Translations under genes and position numbers: made by a program
Source of the DNA: Crossiella cryophila
Lineage (GTDB): Bacteria > Actinomycetota > Actinomycetes > Mycobacteriales > Pseudonocardiaceae
Assembly: GCF_014204915.1 (NCBI RefSeq)
Contig: NZ_JACHMH010000001.1
Span: 3,183,001-3,247,000, forward strand
Direction of reading: 5' to 3'
DNA: 64,000 bases
In this document: piece after piece, positions 42,859 through 50,046 of the stretch
Position numbering within the stretch: position 1 is the first letter of the stretch
Layout: every line of letters begins with the position of its first letter
Notes under the pieces: generated by a model
What the model was told of the DNA's origin: nothing
The model's input: only the letters and a program-made list of their open reading frames with translations
Database searches by the model: none

Positions 42859-44211
42859 TCAGGCGAAGGCGGCGGGATCCGCGCCCGGCCGGTGCGGCGG
42901 GCTCGCCCAGTACGGCGCCTGGCCGGCGATCGTGCCCGCTGGGCGCACATGCCGGACCCGGCCGAACGGGGTGTCCGTCTCGGTCAGCAGGTCCGCGACC
43001 TCGACCGGCGGCAGGCCGAGCCCGTCGATCCGGCCCAGCCCGTCCAGCCAGGCTCCGGTGCGAGCCAGGGAGACCTCGGCGTGCCAGGAGCCACCGTGCT
43101 GGGCGCGACGGCGCAGCCCCTCGATCGCGGCCAGCGCGGCCAGGTGGCCGGTGGCGTGGTCGAGCAGTTGCGCGGGCAGTGGCACCGGGACGGCGGAGTC
43201 GGCGGCGGTGGCCGTCTCGTGGGTGAACCCGGTGGCCATCTGCACCAGGCTGTCGAACCCGCGCCGCCCCGACCACGGACCGGTCTGGCCGTAGGCGCTG
43301 ACGGACACCGTCACCAGTCCGGGGTTGAGCGCGGCGCAGTCCGCAGGCCCCAGCCCCAGCTGGGCCAGCGCGCCGGGCCGGAACGCCTGGAGCAGCACGT
43401 CGGCCTGCCGGACCAGCGTCCGCAGGGCGTCCCGGCCCTCGGGGGTGCGCAGGTCCAGGTGGCAGAAGCGTTTGCCGAACCCGGTGTCCACCACCAGCGC
43501 GTCCACCAGCTCCAGATGGTCCGCGCCCACCCGCAGCACGTCCGCGCCGTGCGCGGCGAGCGTGCGCCCGGCCACCGGTCCGGCGATCACCCTGGTCAGA
43601 TCGAGCACCCGCACCCCGGACAGCGGCCGCTCCGCCGGACCCAGCGGACGGCGCGGAGTGTCATAACGGCTGGTCAACTCCACCAACGGCACCCTGGCCA
43701 ACGCCCTGGCCTGCGGACTGGCCAGCCACTGGCTGCGGCTGCGCTGGGCGGCGGCCACGCCACCGGCGGCCAGCACCGCCTCCTCCACCGCCACCGCCGA
43801 TGAGGTGCGCAGCGTGCGGGCCACCGCGGACTCGGGCACCGCCAGCGCACGCAGCACCGCCCGGTAGTGCGCCGGGTAGTTGCAGTGCAGCCGCACCCAG
43901 CCGTCCTCGGTCGGGTAATCCCCGGACAACGGCCCCCACACCGGCGGCGCCACCCCGTCCACCCGCAGGTACCGCTCGCTGCGGAACGCGGTCACCGCCG
44001 CCCGGCCGTCCACCACCACCTCGGGGGCGGGCCCACTACGGGTGTGCCACAACCTGGCCGCCGCCAGCGTGCTCGCGGCCACGGCCGCGGTGGCGGCCTC
44101 GGTCACCTTGAAGATCGACGGGAGGATCTCGTCCGGGCTGGTCACGGTGACCGAGGTCAGGTCGGCGGGCCTGCCGCCGATCGCGCCCCACACCTGTTGG
44201 AGAGCGTTCAT
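42859..44211 (-). CDS. CaiB/BaiF family III CoA-transferase
   Basis: A 450-residue enzyme of the family that moves CoA between acids or racemises alpha-methylacyl-CoA. The conserved core RPLSGVRVLDLTRVIAGPVA, then GRTLAAHGADVLRV, begins only near residue 190; before it is a region (EDGWVRLHCNYPAHYRAVLRAL) that resembles the family's C-terminal part. The core ends with the RRGFDSLVQMATGF block. This N-terminal rearranged or duplicated half is known from long actinobacterial members. The ATG at 44211 has only weak ribosome-binding sequence. It stands alone, convergent with pucR and divergent from a methyltransferase gene; the CoA substrate is unknown. Confidence 0.88.
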   Translation of the reverse strand: MNALQQVWGAIGGRPADLTSVTVTSPDEILPSIFKVTEAATAAVAASTLAAARLWHTRSGPAPEVVVDGRAAVTAFRSERYLRVDGVAPPVWGPLSGDYPTEDGWVRLHCNYPAHYRAVLRALAVPESAVARTLRTSSAVAVEEAVLAAGGVAAAQRSRSQWLASPQARALARVPLVELTSRYDTPRRPLGPAERPLSGVRVLDLTRVIAGPVAGRTLAAHGADVLRVGADHLELVDALVVDTGFGKRFCHLDLRTPEGRDALRTLVRQADVLLQAFRPGALAQLGLGPADCAALNPGLVTVSVSAYGQTGPWSGRRGFDSLVQMATGFTHETATAADSAVPVPLPAQLLDHATGHLAALAAIEGLRRRAQHGGSWHAEVSLARTGAWLDGLGRIDGLGLPPVEVADLLTETDTPFGRVRHVRPAGTIAGQAPYWASPPHRPGADPAAFA

Positions 44212-44293
44212 GAACCGACGCTAGCCCTGAAAAAGCCCTGAGATTGGACATCCCCGTGCACATCACACCCGGCTGATAAGGCAGTCTGGTCGG

Positions 44294-44911
44294 GTGACAT
44301 CCGCACCCCCACCACGCAACTCGCTGGCCGTGTTCGTCTCCGCGGTCCTGCGCCAGCCGAGCCTCATCGGCGCGGTCGTGCCCAGTTCCCCGGCACTGGC
44401 GGCCCGGCTCGCCTCGGTCGTGCCCGGCCAGGGCGAGCCGCTGGTGGTCGAGCTGGGCGCGGGCACCGGTGCGGTCAGCGGCGCGATCGAGGCGCGGCTG
44501 GGTGGCCGGGGCCGCTACCTGGCCATCGAGCTGGAACAGGACCTGGCCCAGCACGTGCAGTCGGCCTACCCGGCGATCGAGGTGGTCAACGCCAACGCCG
44601 CCGACCTGGACAAGGTGCTCGCCGACCGCGGTCACGGCGAACCCGGCTCGGTGGACGCGGTCGTCTCCGGCCTGCCCTGGGTGCTGATCCCGGAGCAGGT
44701 GCAGCGGCAGATCATCGGCCACGTCGCCGACGGCATCGGCCAGACCGGGGTGTTCACCACCTTCGCCTACGTGCACGCGCTCGGCATGGTCGGCGCGCGC
44801 AAGTTCCGCTACCTGCTCGAATCAGTCTTCGACGAGGTGCTGCTCACCCGGGTGGTCTGGCGCAACGTGCCGCCTGCCATCACCTACGTGTGCCGGCGCC
44901 CGAAGACGTGA
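44294..44911 (+). CDS. SAM-dependent methyltransferase, phospholipid N-methyltransferase-like
   Basis: A 205-residue class I methyltransferase. IGAVVPSSPALAARLASVV at the N-terminus and the SAM loop VVELGAGTGAVSGAI near residue 52 match PmtA-type phospholipid methyltransferases, which in turn resemble rRNA adenine dimethylases. VVSGLPWVLIP is the motif IV region. The GTG start is 82 bases from the divergent CoA-transferase; its TGA overlaps the next start as GTGA. Coupling to a DedA membrane protein makes a membrane-lipid role plausible. Confidence 0.85.
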   Translation: MTSAPPPRNSLAVFVSAVLRQPSLIGAVVPSSPALAARLASVVPGQGEPLVVELGAGTGAVSGAIEARLGGRGRYLAIELEQDLAQHVQSAYPAIEVVNANAADLDKVLADRGHGEPGSVDAVVSGLPWVLIPEQVQRQIIGHVADGIGQTGVFTTFAYVHALGMVGARKFRYLLESVFDEVLLTRVVWRNVPPAITYVCRRPKT

Positions 44912-45636
44912 TCGAGCTGCTGCGGGAGTACCTGAGCGGACTCCCGCCGCTGTTGATCTTCCTCGCGGTCGGGCTGCTGCTCGTCGCCGAGGCCGCGCTG
45001 GTCATCGGCGTGATCCTGCCAGGGGCCAGCGCGCTGCTCGTCTTCGGTTTCCTCACCCAGCTCGGCGCGGTGCCGCTGGTCCCCGCGATGATCACCGCGG
45101 GCGCGGCGGCGCTGATCGGCTCGCAGCTGGCCTACTGTCGCGGCCGCAGCCTCGGCGGCACCGGTGACCTGCCGCGGAGCTGGACGGTCCGCCGGATCGG
45201 CCCGCGTCGCTGGCAGTGGATCAGCGGTCTGGTCGGCGATTTCGGCGAACGGGCCGTGTTGCTGGGCCAGTGGGTGGTCGGCGCGCGCACCCTGGTGCCG
45301 CGACTGGCCGGCATGGCCGGGCTGCCGTATCACCGCTTCGCCAGGTGGAACGTGCCGGTCGCGCCGGTCTGGGGCGCGCTGTGGGTGCTCGTCGGCTGGG
45401 CCGCCGGGCGTTCCTACGAGCTGGTGGCCACCGTGTCCAGCTGGGTCAGCCTCGGTCTGCTCGGAGTGTTGCTGCTGGTAGCGGTGGTGGTGGCCTGGCG
45501 GCGGCGTCAGCCGAGCAGTTCCAGCACCCTGGACCGGCCGTGTTCGGCGACCGCGCGGGCGGTGTCCGGGGAGAACCGGACGAACCCGGAGATGCTGAAG
45601 TCCGCGCTGGGCTCCACCAGCACCAGCTCCACCTGA
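44908..45636 (+). CDS. DedA-family membrane protein
   Basis: A 242-residue member of the DedA/SNARE-associated family, which includes lipid scramblases for membrane carriers. EAALVIGVILPGASALLVFG and GAAALIGSQLAYCRGRSLG are the conserved first helices, and FGERAVLLGQWVVGARTLVPRLAGMAGLPY is the family core around residues 115-145. The GTG at 44908 overlaps the methyltransferase stop; a GTG at 44890 in frame is less likely. The hydrophobic part ends near 45505; the last 42 residues are read from DNA that codes for the convergent patatin gene, so the tail is probably functionless. Confidence 0.85.
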   Translation: MIELLREYLSGLPPLLIFLAVGLLLVAEAALVIGVILPGASALLVFGFLTQLGAVPLVPAMITAGAAALIGSQLAYCRGRSLGGTGDLPRSWTVRRIGPRRWQWISGLVGDFGERAVLLGQWVVGARTLVPRLAGMAGLPYHRFARWNVPVAPVWGALWVLVGWAAGRSYELVATVSSWVSLGLLGVLLLVAVVVAWRRRQPSSSSTLDRPCSATARAVSGENRTNPEMLKSALGSTSTSST

Positions 45637-46445
45637 CGTTTCTCCGTCGCCCCGGTCTTGGCGAGTTCGTTGACCGTCTGCGCGTGCCGGAAGTCCTGCT
45701 CCACCGCGAACCGCGCCACGTTGGCGAAGAGCAGCCCGAGCGCCTCGTCCAGCGAGTCCGGCCGGTCGGTGGCCTGCCGCCGGGAGGAGGCGGCCACCAC
45801 CACGGTGTCCGGCTCGTAGGCCAGCGCGGGGGACAGCGGCGTGTTGGCGACCAGTCCGGCGTCGGTGTACTCCACCCCGTCGATCTCCACCGGCGGGAAC
45901 AGCACCGGCGCGGCCGCACTGGCCAGCAGGTGGTCCACGGTCAGCTCGACCTGGCGGTACCGGTCGGTGCGGCGGTGCTCCGGCGGCAGCGTGTTGGTGA
46001 ACCGGGTGACCCGGCCGGTGGCGTGCTCCACCGCGGAGACCACCGCCACCACGCCCTCCCTGATCGAGAGCCGGTCGCCGTCGAGCACCTTGGCCAGGGT
46101 CTTGCGCGCGGGCGAGGTGTCCAGCAGCCAGGTCCAGCCGATCACGCCCAGCGCGTTGCCCACCAGGTCGTCGGCCAGCCGCAGCAGCTGCCAGGGCCGC
46201 AGCAGCCGGTACAGGTCGGCGCGGAAGCGGTAGACGTCGGCGGAACCCAGCTCGGCCCACAGGTGGGTCAGCGCGTCCGGGCTCATCCCGCCGGCCAGCA
46301 GCCCGATGTTGAGCGCACCGGCCGAGGTCCCGGAGTAGATCCGCGGCGTCCGCCCCAGCTCGGCCAGCCCCTGCGCCACCCCCGCGCCGAAGTAGGCCGC
46401 CTGCGCCCCGCCCCCGGAGAGCACCAGCGCCAGTCCACCGCTCAT
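45507..46445 (-). CDS. Patatin-like phospholipase
   Basis: A 312-residue lipid acyl hydrolase. LALVLSGGGAQAAYFGAGVAQGL forms the oxyanion hole near residue 8, the nucleophile is in YSGTSAGALN (GxSxG near residue 43) and the catalytic aspartate is in YTDAGLVANTPL, with DGG replaced by DAG. The ATG overlaps the stop of the GMC oxidoreductase as ATGA, so it is the third gene of a lipid-type operon. It overlaps the end of the convergent DedA gene by 130 bases. Confidence 0.9.
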   Translation of the reverse strand: MSGGLALVLSGGGAQAAYFGAGVAQGLAELGRTPRIYSGTSAGALNIGLLAGGMSPDALTHLWAELGSADVYRFRADLYRLLRPWQLLRLADDLVGNALGVIGWTWLLDTSPARKTLAKVLDGDRLSIREGVVAVVSAVEHATGRVTRFTNTLPPEHRRTDRYRQVELTVDHLLASAAAPVLFPPVEIDGVEYTDAGLVANTPLSPALAYEPDTVVVAASSRRQATDRPDSLDEALGLLFANVARFAVEQDFRHAQTVNELAKTGATEKRQVELVLVEPSADFSISGFVRFSPDTARAVAEHGRSRVLELLG

Positions 46446-48814
46446 TCCTCGTCCTCCGGTCCGCGCGGGCCGTAGACCTCCCACAACCTGCCAAGGAACA
46501 TCCGGCCGAACCGCTCCACCGAGCCCAGCGGATCTGGTCCGGTGGCCCGGATGGTGGTGAGCTGCTGCAGGAAGTCCCGTTTCCGGATGTGCAACACGCC
46601 AGCGCCGATCGGCTCGCCAGGCTCGTCGTCCTCGTAGACGTGCCCGGAGTACATCCGCACGTACAGCGTGGTGGTGTCCGACCACAGGTCAGGACCGGCG
46701 TCGTCGTGCAGGTCCTTGTGCCCGGTCAGGGTCAGCGGGTTGCCTGCCAGGTCGTCCAGGTGCAGCCGGTAGTACATGTGCCGGGTGTCCGTGGCCGAGC
46801 CCGGCACCAGCAGGTTGAACCGGCCGAAGGGCACCGCGAGCCGACCGCCCAGGTCGTCGCAGTGCAGCCAGCCGGTGGCCTTGGCCAGGTGACTCGGGTC
46901 GTCCAGGAACCGGTCCAGGTCCTCGATGGCGATGGTGAGGCGGAAGGAGAGCCCCCGCTCGTCCCGCCGCCCGACCAGCTCGCCCTGCCGGGGTTCGGTC
47001 TCGCCGAGGGCGAAGGAACCGGTCATCTCCTCGGTGAAGGACAACCCGGCGGAGCCGGCCGGCCCCCCTCGGCCGGCCGGCTCCTCGGGGACCCGCACTG
47101 CTCCCTCCGAACAGTGCTGGTCCATGGGCTCGACCGTGGATCCGTACTCGGACTCCCCTCCCCCGAGGAGCCGATCACAGAGGCGGTCCGCCCAGGCCGC
47201 GATGGTCAGGGAGGGGTTCGGGCCGACCGGTCCCGGCATGGCCGAGCCGTCGGCGACGTAGAGCCCCGGATACCCGTACACCTCGCCGTAGGGATCGCAC
47301 AGGCCCTCGCCGGAGTGCCGCCCCATCGGCGCCCCGCCCAGCGGGTGCACGGTGATGATCCGTTTGGTCAGCCACATCGGGTTGTCCCGGTACTCCCCGC
47401 CCAGCACCTCCGACACCCCGCGCATGGTGGCGCGCACCCCGCTGAAGTACTCCTCGCTGGTCTCGGTGGTCCAGTCGACGTCCAGCCAGCCCTCGCGCAT
47501 CCGGACCACCCCGTCCGGGATGTCCCGTCCCATGCCCAGCAGCGGCACCGAACTCTCGGTGAACACGCCGTCGTCGAGCAGTTCGGACAGGTCGTGCGAG
47601 AGCGAGGTGCTCGGCGACCGGTCGATCGCGTTGAGCAGTCGTTTGGCCGCGAACCCGAAGATCCGGTTGAGCTGACTGGGCGCGTTGGCCGCTTCCACCA
47701 GCCAGGCCACGAAGCTCGGGTAGCCCGCGTCCTGGATGTAGTGCCCGCGCCCGGTGATGCCCTCCCCGTCCACCGCGTCCGGCACCCGGATCGCGCTGGT
47801 GATCACCGGTCCGCGGTTGGCCTCCAGATCGCGCACCCCGTCGCGGTCCTTGGCCTTGAGCAGGAAGGTGAGCAGGTCGCCGTTGCCGGTGAACCGGGTG
47901 CCCAGCGCCCGGCTCAGCCGCGGCAGCCGCGGCCGGTTGCGCAACAGCAGGTGCAGCGTGCCGAAGGTGCCCGCGCCCAGCACCAGCCGGTCGCAGCTGA
48001 TGGTGCGCGCCCTGGTGACCCCGTTGGGCTGGTGCTCCCGGTAGCCCACCTCGTAGCCGCCGCCGGAGAGCGGGCGGATCAACCGCACCTCGCACATGTC
48101 CCTGATGTCGGCGTCGTAGTGCTGCGCCGCGGACAGGTAGGTGTGGTCCAGGCTGTTCTTGGCGCCGTCGTTGCAGCCGATGTTGCACTCACCGCACAAC
48201 CGGCAGGTACGGCGCTGCTCCCCGTGCAGGTTGCCGTAGCCCGCCTCCTCGATCGGCAGCCCGGTTCCCGGCTCGCCCCCTGGCCGAGCCGCGAACCGGA
48301 CTGCCAGCGGCGGTCGTTCGAACTCCAGGCCGAGCGCGGTCGCCGCCTCGCGCATGGCCTTCGTCCTCGGCATATCCGAGAAATCCGGGTGGTCCAGCGG
48401 GTACGGCGCCGGGGTCAGCATCCGTTCCACCGCGTCGTAGTGCGGGTCAAGGTCGGCCCTGGTGATCGGCCAGGTCTCGTAGCCGCCGCCGTGCAACGGC
48501 TCGTCGTGCACGAACCAGTTCTCGTCCTTGCGCTTGAGCACGTTGGCGTAGATCAGCGAACCGCCGCCGACCCCGGCGGAGACCACCGAGGCGAAACCGC
48601 GGAAGCTCCACACGTCGAAGAGCCCGTACTGGCGCCGCGTCGGGTCCCAGAAGTTGTTGCGCATCTCCGCGGGGGAGCGGGCGAAGGAGCCGGGCGGGTA
48701 CTTCCGGCCCCGTTCCAGCACCACCACCGACTTGCCTGCCTCGGCTAGTCGGTAGGCGCTGACGGAACCGCCGAAGCCGGTTCCGACCACCACGACGTCG
48801 ACGTGTTCGGCCAT
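46442..48814 (-). CDS. GMC-type FAD oxidoreductase, cholesterol oxidase-like, with C-terminal extension
   Basis: A 790-residue flavoprotein. The FAD-binding VVVVGTGFGGSVSAYRLAEAG is at residues 6-26, followed by SAGVGGGSLIYANVL. A four-cysteine segment, CRLCGECNIGCNDGAKNS near residue 205, is conserved in the cholesterol oxidase/ChoD-like branch. HPLGGAPMG near residue 490 is the active-site block and VADGSAMPGPVGPNPSLTIAAWADR closes the catalytic part near residue 540. About 220 further residues form a beta-rich extension (VPFGRFNLLVPGSA; MYYRLHLDDLAGNPLTLTG). The start lies one base after the hydrolase stop. Sterol or other hydroxyl-lipid oxidation is inferred from family and neighbours. 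Confidence 0.88.
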   Translation of the reverse strand: MAEHVDVVVVGTGFGGSVSAYRLAEAGKSVVVLERGRKYPPGSFARSPAEMRNNFWDPTRRQYGLFDVWSFRGFASVVSAGVGGGSLIYANVLKRKDENWFVHDEPLHGGGYETWPITRADLDPHYDAVERMLTPAPYPLDHPDFSDMPRTKAMREAATALGLEFERPPLAVRFAARPGGEPGTGLPIEEAGYGNLHGEQRRTCRLCGECNIGCNDGAKNSLDHTYLSAAQHYDADIRDMCEVRLIRPLSGGGYEVGYREHQPNGVTRARTISCDRLVLGAGTFGTLHLLLRNRPRLPRLSRALGTRFTGNGDLLTFLLKAKDRDGVRDLEANRGPVITSAIRVPDAVDGEGITGRGHYIQDAGYPSFVAWLVEAANAPSQLNRIFGFAAKRLLNAIDRSPSTSLSHDLSELLDDGVFTESSVPLLGMGRDIPDGVVRMREGWLDVDWTTETSEEYFSGVRATMRGVSEVLGGEYRDNPMWLTKRIITVHPLGGAPMGRHSGEGLCDPYGEVYGYPGLYVADGSAMPGPVGPNPSLTIAAWADRLCDRLLGGGESEYGSTVEPMDQHCSEGAVRVPEEPAGRGGPAGSAGLSFTEEMTGSFALGETEPRQGELVGRRDERGLSFRLTIAIEDLDRFLDDPSHLAKATGWLHCDDLGGRLAVPFGRFNLLVPGSATDTRHMYYRLHLDDLAGNPLTLTGHKDLHDDAGPDLWSDTTTLYVRMYSGHVYEDDEPGEPIGAGVLHIRKRDFLQQLTTIRATGPDPLGSVERFGRMFLGRLWEVYGPRGPEDEE

Positions 48815-48815
48815 C

Positions 48816-49913
48816 TCAGCCGGCCTGTCGCTTGATGAAGTCGAGCAGGTGCGGGAAGACGTCCATGTCGGCGTGCTCGCCGATGAACGGGTCCAGGTGT
48901 CCGTAGCCGGGCAGGATGCGGAACTCGTGCCGCCCCGGCGCCATCTTCTCCAGCTTGCGGTAGCAGATCTCGTTGGAGTCGCCGAAGACCTTGTTGGCAT
49001 CGCCGGTGGTCAGCAGGATCGGGGTGGTCACACTGGCCGCGTTGCCGAGGTAGTCGTTGGGCAGCTCCTCGTGCCGTTCGTCCTTCGGGTCGTACTTCAC
49101 CGCGCGCCCGGCCAGGTACATCTTGCGGACGTGCCGGTAGTAGTTCATCCCGCTGCCGCCGCACAGGTCGCCCAGCCTGCGGTGGGTGACCTCCAGCAGG
49201 TTCTCGTGCCGGTACATCGCCGGCCAGCCCGCTCCCCACAGGTGGCTCAGGATGTGGCAGGCGGAGACATCGCATTCGCGGTGCATCGCCGAGATGACCT
49301 TCGCGGCCAGCCACGGCCGGGTGAACCGCGGCGCGTCCCCCCAGCGCGGGTCCATGTACTCGAAGCCCAGCACGTACTCGAACAGCTCCGGCTCGAAGGA
49401 GATCTTCGCCGCGGAGTAGGTGGGCAGGTTCGGGGTGAGCGCGACGCTGTTGGCGACCACGCTGGTGATGCCGTTGACCGCCCCGCCGAACACGCTCATC
49501 AGGAAGGAGACCGCGCCAAGGCAGTGCGCGATCACGTGCAGCCTGCGGTCGGGGCCGATCGAGCGCCGGATGGTCTCGACCGCCGCGGCGTTGTCCCAGT
49601 GCGCCACGTCGTCGAGGGAGTAGCGGTGCATGCCCTGGTTGTAGGGGTGCCGGTTGCTGAGCCTGCTGTCCAGCGTCCACACGTCGCCGAAGCCGTTGTC
49701 CAGCAGGTAGCTGACCAGGTTGCGGTGCTCCGGCATGATGTACATGTCGCTGGACTGGGTCAGTCCGGGGATGAGCAGCACGACGTCCTGGCTCTCCGCG
49801 CGCCGGAACCGCAGCATGCTGAGGCCGAGGCCGTCCTCGGTGGTGAACGGGTGCGTGGACACGTCCGCGTCGCGCACGCCGTCGAGCGTGTACAGCGGGA
49901 TCTCGCGTTTCAT
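48816..49913 (-). CDS. Alpha/beta hydrolase with a cysteine in the nucleophile elbow
   Basis: A 365-residue protein, first gene of the hydrolase-GMC-patatin operon. The fold is clear: DVVLLIPGLTQSSDMYIM, FGDVWTLDSRLSNRHPY, the elbow VIAHCLGAVSFLMSVFGG near residue 150, the acid in ILLTTGDANKVFGDS and the histidine in LPGYGHLDPF. The elbow reads AHCLGA, so the usual serine is a cysteine, as in polyhydroxyalkanoate synthase-type active sites. No signal peptide. AAGGA precedes the ATG by five bases. An esterase or acyltransferase on lipids is likely. Confidence 0.86.
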   Translation of the reverse strand: MKREIPLYTLDGVRDADVSTHPFTTEDGLGLSMLRFRRAESQDVVLLIPGLTQSSDMYIMPEHRNLVSYLLDNGFGDVWTLDSRLSNRHPYNQGMHRYSLDDVAHWDNAAAVETIRRSIGPDRRLHVIAHCLGAVSFLMSVFGGAVNGITSVVANSVALTPNLPTYSAAKISFEPELFEYVLGFEYMDPRWGDAPRFTRPWLAAKVISAMHRECDVSACHILSHLWGAGWPAMYRHENLLEVTHRRLGDLCGGSGMNYYRHVRKMYLAGRAVKYDPKDERHEELPNDYLGNAASVTTPILLTTGDANKVFGDSNEICYRKLEKMAPGRHEFRILPGYGHLDPFIGEHADMDVFPHLLDFIKRQAG

Positions 49914-50001
49914 GGGTCCTTCACCTGACCATCGTGTGTGTGTCCACCTTGGCCAGGACGCGTGGTCCGTGCCATCGTGGGAATCACTGACATCTTCATC
50001 C

Positions 50002-50029
50002 GGGTCGGGCCGCTGAGCTGCCCCGACCC
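50002..50029 (-). terminator. Hairpin after the LuxR-family gene
   Basis: GGGTCGGG (50002-50009) and CCCGACCC (50022-50029) form an eight-pair stem with a 12-base loop, 18 bases beyond the regulator's stop codon. No T-run follows. Confidence 0.5.
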
Positions 50030-50046
50030 CGGTGTCGACGGTCGGT

